From: Zingiber officinale
Lineage: Eukaryota; Streptophyta; Magnoliopsida; Zingiberales; Zingiberaceae
Direction of reading: 5' to 3'
Assembly: GCF_018446385.1 (NCBI RefSeq)
Contig: NC_055992.1
Coordinates: 21,794,877 to 21,858,876, forward strand
Length of the DNA stretch: 64,000 nt
In this document: in pieces, positions 34,947 through 46,273 of the stretch
Layout: every line of letters begins with the position of its first letter
Numbering within the stretch: position 1 is the stretch's first letter
Notes under the pieces: model-generated
What the model was told of the DNA's origin: nothing
Database searches by the model: none
The model's input: the letters and a program-made list of their open reading frames with translations, nothing else
Made by a program: the position numbers and the translations under genes

Positions 34947-37554
34947 TGTTAGGATGTATACTAAAAGCCTAGCTTTTGGTATAAACATTTTTTTAGAAAT
35001 AAGAATCACATTGGTCAAAGTCTACATTTATGATAAATGTAGTTGTTCAATTAATTTATATTGTAGATAACATGGTGTGTAGTGTCACACACAGATGATC
35101 ATGTTATCAGTACCTTATAAATTATAAACAGTAGCTCACGACTAAGATGGAAAGGAACAAACCATTGGAACGTCGTAGTGTAATTAGGTATTAGTTTATC
35201 TTAACTATATAATTACACTAGTACACTTAAAGTGTATTAAGTAGGACCATTAGAGGTCGTTTCTTTTATATTAACTTTATAAAGGAACAAAGACCTCAGT
35301 TATTATGGAAGTGTATACTCTTAATCCTAATATAATAACAAGCACATATATTTGATATTTATTTCTTTAATTTATCAATGGGTGAGATTTAGTTCGATAA
35401 ATCAATAAGCCTGATAAGTTGGGAAATGATATCACTTAATAGTGTGTGTTGTTGATTATAGAAGAAAACTGTGTCCTGTGATCTAGGTTGATAATGTCCC
35501 CAAGAGGATCTTATAAGTATTGTCATGTTAAACCCTGCAAGTGGACTTAGTCCGACATGACGATAAGGTTGAGTGGTACTACTCTTGGACTAAGATATTA
35601 ATTAAATGAATTATCAATAACTCACTTAATTAGTGGACATTCGACATCTTAAACACAGGGAGACTAACACACTCATAATAAGAAGGAGCCCAAAAATGTA
35701 ATTTGGGATTGGTGCGGTAGTTCAATAATAATTCTTTAGTGGTATGAATTATTATTGATGAAGTGAAGTTGTGTGTTCGGGGCGAACACGGGAAGCTTAA
35801 TTTCATCGGGAGACCAAAACCAATTCCTCCTCTCGGTCCCTATCGTAGCCTCTTGTATATAGAGATTTATACCCGCCACATACGCACCTTCTTACCCATC
35901 CTAATGGGGCCGGCCAAGCTAGCTTGGAACCCAAGCTAGGGCCGGCCAAGACCAAGTGGATGAGCCAAGTTGGTGGCCGGCCAAAGCTTGGGTCCCAAGC
36001 TTAGGTGGCCGGCCACTAGAAAATTAAAAGGAATTTTTATTAAAATTATTTCTTATTTGGATATTATGGTTTTAAAAGAGAGTTTAAAATTTAATTCTTT
36101 CCTTTTATAGCTTTCTACAAAAGATTAAGAAAAGATTTGAAATCTTTCCTTATTTGTAGCTTGAAAGGAAATTTTAATTTTGAGAAAACTTTCCTTTTTT
36201 AACCATGTTCATGATTTAAAAGAGAGTTTAAAAATTAAATATTCTCTTTTACTAGTTTCTACAAAAGATTAAGAAAAGATTTGATATCTTCCCTTATTTG
36301 TAGAATGAAAAGAGATTTTAATTTTTAAGATAACTTTTTCTTTTTGAAAATTATCTACATGTTTAAAAGAAAGATTTTAATTTATAAAATTTTCTTTTTA
36401 CAAATCACCATGAAGGAAAAAATTATTGGAGAAATTTTTATAAATTTCCGGAAACAAATTAGGAAGTTTTAATTCTTGTTTTAATTAAAACTTTTCTTGT
36501 TTTGGGGAGAAAGTGGCCCGCCAAGTAATTTGGAAAAAGAAAATTGATTTTAATTAATTAATTTTTTCTTTTTCATGGCAAAAGAATTAAGGAAGTTTTT
36601 ATTAAAATTTTCTTTTTTGCCAAGACTAAGGATTATAAAAGAGGGGGTAGAGGTGCCTTAATGGCTAACGACTCTATTCTTTTCTTCCTCTCTTTTCCTC
36701 CTTGGTGTGGCCGGCCCTAGGGTCTCCTCTTCTCCTTCTTTTCTCTTCCTCCTTTGTGGCCAGCGACATCAACATAAGGGAAGTCCATGGTGGCCGGTTC
36801 TAGCTAGGAGAAGAAGGAGAGAAAGAAGGCTTCGTTTCTAGCATCCCTTGGAGCTTGGTGGTGGTGGCCCACCTCACATCTCTTGGAGTTTATGTGGTGG
36901 CCGAAACTTGCTTGGAGAAGAAGGGTTTGGGTGGTTCTCATCTCGGTAGATCGTTGCCCGCACAACGTCCGGGATAAGAAGAGGAATACGGTAGAAGATC
37001 AAGAGTTTGTTGCATACAAAGGAAGGTATAATTAGTAATTAATTTCCACATCATACTAGTTGTATTTCTTTTGTATGAATTCCAAACACAAGACACATTA
37101 GATCTAGTTTTTCGAATTTATTTTTCGAGTTTATGTTTTCTTTGTTTTCGAATTTGTGATTCGATTGTTCTTTTTGGTTAACCTAGAGTTATTTAAGGAA
37201 ATTAAATATTAGCTTTCCTTAAAAGGCTTTGTCTAGGCGGTGGTGGTTGCTCCCATATCTAAGAAGACCATGTGCCTCGCCATGCAGTCCTAGAAGCCAA
37301 TTTTGGAAATTAATATTTAATGAAATTAATAACATAGGTGGATTTGAATCAATAGTGTTAAGTTCCGCTTGCGATTCAAATCTAAACCATTAAGAACAGA
37401 TAAGTTAAATTTGAAATCAATGATGTTAAGTTCCGTCTGCGAATCATAATTTAATTTCTAAAGAACACAAATAGGTTATTTAAGGAAAGGTTCGACACTT
37501 GTATAAAAATATTTGTACAGTGGAACCGGTACATTTTCCTAAAACTAACCAACA
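34947..37554 (+). repeat. 3' LTR of family D Copia
   Basis: 2608 bases, TGTTAGGATGTATAC to CTAACCAACA, preceded by AAGTGGGAGAT. A few small indels distinguish it from the 5' LTR, for example an added CATACGCACC-type stretch near 35880. Confidence 0.93.
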
Positions 37555-37559
37555 GTCAG

Positions 37560-37805
37560 GTCTCCAAATCCAACCATTGACAAACCTCCAGATCCACATC
37601 TAGTCAAACCTCTAGATCTATTCCTAGTCATGTATCCAGATCAAGCCATTGTCAGACCTCCAGATCCATTATTGGTCAGGTCTCCAGATCAAGCCATTGT
37701 CAGACCTCCAAATCCATTCCTGGTCAGGTCTCTAAATACATTCCTGTACATACCTCCAGATCCATTCTGGGGTAGGCCTTTGATCGCTTCCTGGTCAGGC
37801 TCTCT
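37560..37805. repeat. Short imperfect repeats (CAGACCTCCAGATCC)
   Basis: About eight copies of a 28-32-base motif containing TCAGRCCTCCAGATCCA followed by TTCCTGGTCAG-like bases. The same motif stands left of the family D insertion at 27680-27712, which confirms that the two sides were once joined. Confidence 0.8.
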
Positions 37806-37809
37806 GTTG

Positions 37810-39460
37810 GGATTCTAGACTCTCGTCCCAGCGCGAGTTATAAATGAGCTTGCTCTGACGACCAACGACCTCTCGCTTGGGACTCCAGACTCTCGCCCCA
37901 GCACGAGTTATAAGTGAGCATGCTCTCACGCCTTCAGACTCTTACCCCAGCGCGAGTTATAAGTGTGCTTGCTCTCACGACCAACGACCTCTCGGTCGGG
38001 ACTCCAGACTCTAGCCCTAAGGCGAGTTATAAGTGAGCATGCTCTCACGCCTCCAGACTCTCACCTTAGCGCGAGTTATAAGTGAGCTTGCTCTCACGAC
38101 CAACGACCTCTTGGTTGGGATTCCAGACTCTCTTCCCAATGCAAGTTATAAGTGAGCATGCTCTCATGCCTCCAAACTCTCGCCCTAATGTGAGTTATAA
38201 GCGAGCTTGCTGTCATGATCAACGACCTTTCGGTCGGGATTCCAGACTCTTGCCCCAACGCGAGTTATAAGTGAGCATGCTCTCACGCCTCCAGACTCTT
38301 GCCCCAGCGCGAGTTATAAGTGAGCATGCTCTTACATCTCCAAACTCTCACCCAGCGCGAGTTGTAAGGGAGCTTACTCTCACGACTAGCGACCTCTCAG
38401 TCAGGATTCCAGACTCTCGCCCCAGCGTGAGTTATAAGTGAGCATGCTCTCACGCCTCCAGACTCTCGCCCTAGCGCAAGTTATAAGTGAACTTGCTTTC
38501 ATGACCAACGAGCTCTCGGTCGGGACTCTAGACTCTCGCGTCAGCGCGAGTTATAAGTGAGCATGCTCTCACGCTTCCAAACTCTCGCCTCAATGCGAGT
38601 TATAAGTGAGCATTCTCTTACGCCTCCAGACTCTCGCCCCAGCGTGAGTTATAAGTGAGCATGCTCTCACGACTCCAGACTCTTGCCCTAGTGCGAGTTA
38701 TAAGTGAGTATGCTCTCACGCTTCCAGACTCTCACCTCAATACGAGTTATAAGTGAGCATGCTCTCACGCCTCCAAACTCTCACCCCATCGTGAGTTATA
38801 AGTGTGCATGCTTTCACGACTCCAGACTCTCGCCTCAATGCGAGTTATAAGTGAGCATGCTCTCATGCCTCCAGACTCTCGCCGCAGTGTGAGTTATAAG
38901 TGAGTATGCTCTCACACCTCCAGACTCTCGTTGTAGTGCAAATTATAAGTGATCATGCTCTCATGCCCCTAGACTCTCGCCCCAGCGCGAATTATAAGTG
39001 AGCTTGCTCTCATGACCAACGACCTCTCGGTCGAGACTCTAGACTCTCGCCCTAGCACGAGTTATAAGTGAGCATGCTCTCACACTTCCAGACTCTCGCC
39101 TCAATGCGAGTTATAAGTGAGCATGCTCTCACGCCTCCAGACTCTCACCCCAGCGCGAGTTATAAGTGACCATGCTCTCACGCCTCCAGACTCTCGCCCT
39201 AGCACAAGTTATAGGTGAGCTTACTCTCACGACCAACGACCTCTCGATCGGGACTCTAGACTCTCACCCTAGCACGAGTTATAAGTGAGCATGCTCTCAC
39301 GCTTCCAGACTATCGTCTCAATGCAAGTTATAAGTGAGCATGCTCTCAAGCCTCCAGACTCTCGCCCCAGCGCGAGTTATAAGTGAGCATGCTCTCACGC
39401 CTCTAAACTCTCGCCCCAGCGCAAGTTACAAGTGAGCCTGCTCTCACGACCAATGACCCC
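37810..39460. repeat. 49-bp tandem array with built-in dyads
   Basis: About 30 units based on CCTCCAGACTCTCGCCCCAG, CGCGAGTTATAAGTGAGCAT and GCTCTCACG. Some units carry an extra ACCAACGACCTCTCGGTCGG segment. Each unit contains CTCGC...GCGAG and a near-palindrome GTGAGCATGCTCTCAC. The array ends some 280 bases before the polypurine tract, in the 3' untranslated region of a Gypsy-type element. Frames in it are artefacts. Confidence 0.95.
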
Positions 39461-39741
39461 TCATGCAAAATTCCAAACCCTTGCCCTCGCTTCTTAACAC
39501 GAGCTATAAACAAGCATATTGTCGCGCCTAATAACTCACGGGTTAACTTTTTTACACTCTTATCCCCGAGCGAGTTATCAGTAAGCAAAGAAGTGTCAGG
39601 GAAGAAAGTAAAAAAGAAACAAAGATTAAAGCCCGTGGGATATTATGGTGAAAGGAGCAGCATTTAAGGACGCTATGGTGAAGCAAGTGAATTGGATCCT
39701 AAGTCTAGTTAGTCGGACCTAAGCCTCCTTTGACTAGACTT

Positions 39742-39752
39742 GGGAGGAGGCT
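39742..39752 (+). other. Polypurine tract of family A element
   Basis: GGGAGGAGG followed by CT directly precedes TGTGATATGG, the LTR start. This orients the element left to right. Confidence 0.7.
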
Positions 39753-40630
39753 TGTGATATGGTGCATGATGGTGGGGTCCGATAAAGGTGGGAAGTCAGA
39801 AGTTAAGGGGATATGATAGTCAGAAGTGGTTGTCAGAAGTCAAGGGGATGTGACAATCAACAAGTATGGAAAGAGGAAGCAAGACCGGGGAATGACGTCA
39901 ACAACCTGATTCCCAGTCGGGTTCCCACAGACCGAGACTCCAGATATGTGACACCTGGGTAGACAGTTAGATGACATCTGACCAGAATTTGACGGGTTAG
40001 GCTTTCACAGCCTAGCGGTACTTAGGCACGGTGCTCTCAGTAAGCTAAAACTCTCGGTCAGCTAACTCCCGGTCAGCGCTTGGACTATCTCTCCACGACC
40101 CCGACCCTCAAGGTTTAGGCCAAGTGTTATACACGATTGATCATCCCGGACTATCCTATTCCTTCCCAGTCGGGATAAAAAGCGTTACAGGACAACAAGG
40201 TCAGGGAATCGTAATCGTCTGTTAGAGAATAACTGCTAAGTGTCAGGGAATATTCCAACGGTCTGCAGGCACCTACGAATGGAACCTTCCTTCCGTCTAC
40301 AGGAGGAAGTCACGTGTCCTCCATCACCCGACAAGTCCTGACACCCGACATTCTTTGACATCAGTTAAGCTCCAGAAGATACGCACTGTTATATAAAGAG
40401 GGAGGTCCTCTCCCTCACGCAGGGACGCTCTCTCGCATATTTACACTTGTCTTCTACTTTCTTTCATCTTGGTACACTATTCTTTTGGGAAAAAAGTACC
40501 TGACTTGAGCGTCGGAGGGCCTGTTCCGGGGACTTTTTTCCTGATTTCTAACCTCTAATGCCCGTGTGTTTGTCTAAGTGTACACAGAGCCTAGGTACCA
40601 TCGGCTTAGTCATCGTCGTCCGTCAGCACC
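39753..40630 (+). mobile_element. 3' LTR of family A Gypsy-type element, probably right-truncated
   Basis: TGTGATATGGTGC start, TATA box TATAAAGAGG at 40392, then the GGGAAAAAAGTACCTGACTTG block shared with the LTR at 2794. It lacks the 76-bp array, so it is only about 0.9 kb. Similarity to the other LTR fades around 40625 (GTCCGTCAGCACCA). Neither the expected LTR end nor a TGCTA duplication is seen, so the end was probably deleted. Confidence 0.7.
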
Positions 40631-41797
40631 ACGTGGGAGTCCATATTTGGGAAGCATATACAAGAAAGGTGTCTCAGTTGTTTCTCTGTAAACGCCATCA
40701 ATAATTTATCAGGTCTTCATCTGATTCAGATTTCAAACAGGATCAGGTTATAATATATATTATCATTCTAAATGTTGGAATTGCCCTTCCTATTTGATCT
40801 GTGTTCCTATTTGAAGTCCACTTTGACAGTATTCTTATAGGCTAGTGGGTCAATTTTCAGTATTGAGATATGAAGAATGTATTTGACATTTTGCCCTATG
40901 CCAATCGAATCACTCTTTCAAGTTCTAACATCATGTATGAATTATAATGCTCAATTTATAGATTTTTTATGATTTACTAACATTCTGGACTTGATACACT
41001 TGAAATGTTATCCAATCACTCTTTCAATTAGCACACTTTTAGTTTCAGAGTTGCAGTCATTCTAATTTTAGACCCAAACTACTACTTGTTTATTCATTTT
41101 GAAAATATGAGTTATTCCAATGGCCTCATAGAGTATATTCACATTTTTCAGATTAAATTGTTAGTAAAAAATGTTTCTATAATAATTTTAATTAAAATTG
41201 ATAAATAACTATTGCTATTAATTTTATAAAAAATATCTTATTTTTTAATGAATGGGTCTAATAACTAGTTTAAAGATATTTATAATAAAACAAGGTGAGA
41301 GTCTTTTTTATTAAGATTTTGATAGAAAAGATATTCTTATGATATTTTCTTCTGATTTATGGCCCATGGTAAGAATCAAAAGGACATTCCTAATTACTTT
41401 TCTTTTTTCTTTTTTTTAAGAAAAAAAAAGTTACGACAACTTTGTGAGGGATAAAATGCTACAAAGTATCTTAAACATGAAAATATATGCATTGTTTTGG
41501 ATTTTTTTTTTTTTTATAAATGTTATTTCCTTGCCACTTGCAAGGACACACCGTCACGTGGCCTCTATGCAATCATTACCGACAGCCGCGCTGGATTCCT
41601 TCAAGTCCCGTCGCATAACCAACAAAATCCAAGCTCAACACCAAATTGCAATCTAACTACCGACTCCTCATTGGCTCAACTCTCGCCACTGTGGCTTCTC
41701 CGGGACCACACTTCTATCCCCTTATCCTCCACACCCTTCTTCACCCTTCGTTGTAAACCAAGAAAACACTCTTCTGTATCCAACGATTGCCCCTTCG
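40631..41797. other. Intergenic region and POR promoter area
   Basis: AT-rich, no gene. Open frames at 41444-41931 overlap the POR leader and first exons in wrong frames. A possible TATA word TATAAAT lies at about 41515, some 280 bases before the ATG. A G-box lies at 41555. Confidence 0.5.
41555..41562 (+). promoter_or_regulatory. G-box (CACGTGGC) upstream of POR
   Basis: CACGTGGC lies 236 bases before the POR start codon. G-boxes bind bZIP and bHLH factors (HY5, PIF type) known to act on POR genes. Function here is inferred from position only. If transcription starts near the TATAAAT at 41515, the site would fall in the 5' leader. Confidence 0.45.
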
Positions 41798-43343
41798 ATG
41801 GCGCTTCAGGCTTCCCTTCTTCCTTCGGCTCTCTCAGCTCTCAAAGAGGTCATCCTGCTGATTCATTTCTTGTGCCGTTTTTCTTCTCCATGGATTGGCT
41901 TCTAAAACAGGGGAATGCAGGGGAAGGCTAATGGAGCACTCAAGGAATCGGCTTTCTTGGGGGTGTCTCTTTCTGAAAACTCCAAGTCGGAGTTTGGTTC
42001 TTCAGTTTTTATTAGCAACAAGGTTCTACATTTTATAAATTTAAACAAAAAAAATTGCCTATAGATTCGTCATGTCCATCTATTTAGAAAGTGAATTTTA
42101 GTTTTTTTTTCATTATATGAGAAAAGATTGGATTTTTTTTTGGCAGAGACTGAATCTTTCTGTTGGAATCCGAGCTCAAACGGCGGCCACCACCCCCGCT
42201 GTCAACCGCGCCTCCCCAGACGACAAGAAGACGCTTCGCAAGGGGAACGTCATCGTGACGGGCGCCTCGTCGGGGCTTGGCCTGGCGACGGCGAAAACGC
42301 TGGCGGAGACGGGGAAGTGGAACGTCATCATGGCGTGCCGCGACTTTCTGAAGGCGGAGCGGGCGGCGAAGGCGGCAGGCATGGCACGGGAGAACTACCA
42401 GGTGATGCACCTCGATCTGGCGTCGCTGGACAGCGTGCGCCAGTTCGTGGCGGCGTTCCGGCAGTCGGGGCGGCCGCTGGACGTGTTGGTCTGCAACGCG
42501 GCGGTCTACTTCCCCACGGCGAAGGAGCCGACCTACACGGCCGATGGGTTCGAGATGAGCGTGGGGGTGAACCACCTTGGACACTTCCTTCTCGCGCGCC
42601 TGCTCGTCGAAGACTTGAATGTTTCCGACTACCCCTTGCGCCGCCTCATCATCGTCGGCTCCATCACCGGTAAGTCCCTGATTGCTTTACCTCATTTTAT
42701 GAAAGCAAATTTGTACTCAAATCGTCTCAATTAGGCAACACAAACACCTTGGCCGGAAACATACCACCGAAGGCCAACCTTGGTGACCTCCGGGGCCTCG
42801 TCGGTGGACTCAACGAGCTCAGCGGGTCCACCATGATCGACGGCGGGGAGTTCGACGGCGCCAAGGCCTACAAGGACAGCAAGGTGTGCAACATGCTAAC
42901 AATGCAGGAGTTCCACCGGCGGTTCCACGAGGAAACCGGCATCACCTTCGCCTCCCTCTACCCCGGTTGCATCGCCACCACCGGTCTCTTCCGAGAGCAC
43001 ATCCCTCTCTTCCGCCTTCTGTTCCCGCCCTTCCAAAAGTACATCACTAAAGGCTTCGTTTCCGAAGAGGAAGCAGGCAAAAGACTTGCGCAGGTATCAG
43101 AGTTAACTGATCCATCAACTAATTGGGGATTAAAATGCCACTAGTTAGCTCACTCATCGGGGTCTCTAATTATGCTTGATCATGTAGGTGGTGAGTGATC
43201 CGAGCTTGACTAAGTCGGGGGTGTACTGGAGCTGGAACAACTACTCGGCGTCGTTCGAGAACCAGTTGTCGGAGGAAGCCAGTGATCCTGAGAAGGCAAA
43301 GAAGGTGTGGGAGGTCAGTGAGAAGCTGGTTGGGTTGGCTTGA
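41798..43343 (+). CDS. POR: Light-dependent protochlorophyllide oxidoreductase, chloroplastic (five exons)
   Basis: Reduces protochlorophyllide to chlorophyllide with NADPH and light, in plastid membranes. Exons: 41798-41848, 41921-42022, 42147-42669, 42735-43093, 43188-43343. All introns are GT-AG. The sum is 1191 bases, 396 residues plus stop, the usual POR length. It starts [17 protein letters not shown], a Ser/Ala-rich transit peptide, with the mature part near IRAQTAATT (about 59-67). Motifs: NADPH-binding TGASSGLG (89-96), the [14 protein letters not shown] stretch, NHLGHF, catalytic pair Tyr271 and Lys275 in [26 protein letters not shown]. It ends [13 protein letters not shown]. No stop or frameshift interrupts the model. 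The 72-base first intron is the least certain part: splicing at 41921 restores the expected transit-peptide frame. I cannot assign PORA versus PORB/C. Antisense and shifted frames over exon 3 are GC-rich shadows. Confidence 0.95.
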
Positions 43344-44889
43344 TTAGGAGGAGTTCTTTGGGAGAGGAAGCAGGTTTGAGTTTTCGTTTAGTTGAGTTAT
43401 GCCATCTAAGGTCATTCTGATCAGATATGGACAAAGAGTACATACACTGGACTAACTAGCTTCCTCCGTGATATGCCGTGATCTACATTTGCCCGTCTCT
43501 GCTTACCCATAGTGTAGTTTTGAAAGGAAAAAATTCCTCGCTGACAGGTACTCCACCATATTAAGAGAGAGTAAATTAAGAAATTAAAATTAGCCAAAGA
43601 TAATTCTTTCCATCCTTACTCAATTATACAAATATATCATGTGATAACTAATTTGGTTATCTATGATATCCATATTATAGTAGCAAAAGGTTAAAAGTTC
43701 GCTTCTAACGTCTCCGTCAATCCGCACCATGATTAATATAGAAGAGATAAATCATGGTGACTGAGGAGGCAAGTGCATATGGCGATGAGTTATACAGGGT
43801 ACAAGAATTTACGTCCTGTCAATTATGAGATTCAATCTCTCAACTTCAAGTGACAAATCTTCATCTATTTATTATCTCAGCTGTGTCAGGCGCTACCCAT
43901 AGCATAGTGCTATAGTAACAATTTCATGAATACATTACAGAGTTTAAAAAATTGATAATGTTGAATTATTGACTGTGTCTTTACTTTTCGATTTACTTCG
44001 ATGATCAATAAAGATTTTTATGAGGTCGAATCGATCATCTTTAGAATTAATCATCTATGCTTTCTGATTTATCTCGATGAGTCGATGGTCGGAAAAAAAT
44101 TTTATCGGATTGAATTGTTCGCTTTTTGAATTTATCGGATCGTAAAAAGTGAATATTCAGATTAAAAGAAAAAATAAGCATAACAAGCTGTTGTTTTGCT
44201 TCGCATATCCACATCAACTCTCTTGATAAGAGACATATTGATATCTGCAAAAGCAACGCCATCAAGAGACGTTCTCCTCATCAACCCTCTGGCGCATTGC
44301 AGATGGTCGTCGTGCATTTACATTCAGTTGTTCAATGCTTCAAGTGAAGGCATCTGATAACTATTCAAGAAAATGTCTTGGAAAATAGCTTAGCTTTAGT
44401 GTGCAAAAATTTGAAAATGAAGATGTGTTCTTGTCGTATGAGAGGGAGAGAATGCATCTCCTATAGCTTGATCCTTGAATTCAGTTTGTGCAATGGATTT
44501 GCACAAACAGAGACTTGCTTTAAGCATTCAAAGTAAGTGCGACCAAAATCACAAGTCAATGGGATGATTTAGAGACGGATGTCCAATTTTGTTGACCATG
44601 TACACAATTTATGTGGAAATGTACAATGAACCTTGGGGCATAAGGACTTTGTTTTAAACGTGAGAAAGCTTATGTTTTTTCAAAAAAAAAAAGGAAGGGA
44701 AATTTATAAAAGATTTCTATAGGAAAAGTGGCATCATCAAAACAAAAGGCAACATTTTAATCATAGGCAGCTATCTTACAAATGCAAACATCGATCTTTA
44801 TGTGCATAGCCTTTTGAAAAGAAAAAAAGTTTTAATAAAAAAAATGAAGAAAGCAATGGGTGTAGGAAATCTGAAGCTCAAAGAGGAGT
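43344..44889. other. Intergenic region between POR and DUF1218 genes
   Basis: It contains the POR 3' UTR (from 43344) and the DUF1218 3' UTR side. No further gene is seen. Near 43980-44130 there are two diverged copies of a motif like GATTTATCTCGATGAGTCGATGGTC; a related word occurs at 45890-45970. A block at 43690-43910 (CGTCTCCGTCAATCCG, GAGATTCAATCTCTCAA) may be an old short repeat. Confidence 0.45.
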
Positions 44890-45614
44890 TCAGCCGATCG
44901 CCTCCTCGTCGGCGTAGCCGTAGCGGGATCCGTCGTACAAAATGTAGTAGAACACGGCGAGGATCGTGGTGAGGAAAGCGAAGGCGGCGCCGGAGGCGAA
45001 AACACCCTTCCGCAACACCTCGCAGGATGGGTCGTTCATAAAGAAGAGACCCCGGAAAGCCGTGTGGTAGGCGTTCCTCACCGATCCGGTGAGCAAGCAT
45101 ATCTCCGCCACCAGAAAAGTCAACCTTCGTTATAGAGAAAGAGGGAGAAAGAGGGAGGATCAAATTTTGATCGCCGCATCGTAAATCAAATCAAAACAAA
45201 AGGGGGCGAATTAGGGAAGCGTGGAATTACCAAGAGGACAAAAAGAGGGAGACAGCGCAAGAGCGAGATTTCCCCCATCTGAGCGTGGGACCGCAGAAGT
45301 AGCACCTGGTGACGGACACGATGAGGATCTGGCTGGCCATCAAAAGGAGGAAGGCGCCGACGCCAAGCCCAGTCGCGATGTCGGAGTCGTAGGCGCAGTA
45401 GGTGTACTCCTTCTCGTCGTCAGGGACCACCGTGGCCTGCATTATGGAGATCGGTGATCAGGAGCCAGAATGCGGAGTCAGATTTGGGGATTGAGATCGT
45501 AGGATGGACCGCCGAAATACATACCGTGCTCCGTCGTTGCTCGGCGGCGATGGCGAGGGCGAATGCAGTAACGTCAAAGAGCACGGCGACAGACAGGACT
45601 ACCTTGGAGGCCAT
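44890..45614 (-). CDS. DUF1218 four-helix membrane protein (three exons)
   Basis: Exons on the minus strand: 45614-45525, 45436-45231, 45124-44890, all GT-AG, 531 bases in total, 176 residues plus stop. It matches the plant DUF1218 family: MASKVVLSVAVLFDVTAFAL as first helix or signal anchor, AAEQRRST, then YTYCAYDSDIATGLGVGAFL in helix two, SRSCAVSLFLSSWLTFLVAE into helix three, CLLTGSVRNAYHT, CEVLRKGVFASGAAFAFLTT and a final helix ending FYYILYDGSRYGYADEEAIG. Conserved Cys pairs are present. Family members include VCC/DEAL (leaf symmetry, vein patterning) and MWL (lignin) proteins in Arabidopsis, but the biochemical role is unknown and I cannot pick a subfamily. It has its own upstream region and is arranged tail-to-tail with POR. 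Start chosen at the ATG giving the family's MASK beginning. Confidence 0.92.
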
Positions 45615-46268
45615 GGAGGAGGAAGAAGAGGGTTAGGGAAAATGAAGCCGTAAAAAGGCGAGAAGAAGATGGTTTCCCCGCTTTTTTGAGCAAATGCCTG
45701 GCTGTCTGTGTGTTTCGGTTGAGCAATAACGCGTGGGACTTGGAAGGGGTTTTAATTGATGAAATTCAGTTTTGAAAAAGTTTTTCTATGTTTTTTTTAA
45801 AGGAACAGACTAAACCAAAACTATAAAAGCAGTTGTTATTATTTTTATAATTGGTGCCATGTCGACCCCACTAATTTTAGAATAATTAGTTAGTATTATA
45901 TAATTTTTGTCGACTATCAAGATAAATCAGATGAGTACATATATAGATTTATTCTGATGATCAACATTCTCGATTTCACTATCCATTAAAAAAAGTCTTG
46001 TAGGATCAAAGATGAGCGCCAAGAGGGTTAATAGCGCAAGCCGCTTTTCACTTTTTCAAAAAAAAAACTCGAGAGTATACAACAGAAATCGGAAACACAA
46101 CACTAACAAGTTTTTTTGTTTGGTTCATAGCCCGATGATTGCTAGTCCAAGGGTCATATTCGTGGAGTGCTTTCATTAGGCAATTTACTAAAAATTCGTA
46201 GAATTACAAATATTAAGTACTAAAGAAATGACCCAATTGAAATTTATACCGACAACATATTAGGTATA
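45615..46268. other. Upstream region of the DUF1218 gene, no other gene
   Basis: It includes the 5' UTR and promoter of the minus-strand gene. Beyond about 45780 it is AT-rich with no features until the solo LTR target site at 46269. Confidence 0.45.
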
Positions 46269-46273
46269 GTACC

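Larger units (their letters stand above)
27713..37554 (+). mobile_element. Complete but decayed Copia LTR retrotransposon (family D)
   Basis: Both LTRs, a tRNA-Met primer-binding site, pol remnants in order PR-IN-RT-RH, a polypurine tract (GTGGGAGA) and a 5-bp target duplication GTCAG (27708-27712 and 37555-37559) are present. The interior is only 4.64 kb and full of stops, with no clear gag. It inserted into the repeat-rich 3' region of a Tat-like element: CAGACCTCCAGA-type words lie on both sides. Confidence 0.93.

Noticed and set aside
37810..39460. CRISPR-like regular repeats
   Set aside because: Units are contiguous without unique spacers and the genome is a plant; it is a tandem array.
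40630..40700. Possible coding stub ending ...YKKGVSVVSL after the 3' LTR
   Set aside because: I tested it as the lost end of the GT47 gene. It does not resemble the remembered FRA8/F8H C-terminus and has no splice support.
41444..41931. Two overlapping frames upstream of POR
   Set aside because: They run through the promoter, the first exon and intron 1 in wrong frames; the POR model explains the real coding part.
42084..42673. Antisense and shifted frames of 166-181 codons
   Set aside because: Shadows of the GC-rich POR exon 3, which has clear motifs and splice junctions in the correct frame.
44047..44265. Minus-strand frame of 72 codons between the two genes
   Set aside because: AT-rich, no domain, no splice links; likely chance.
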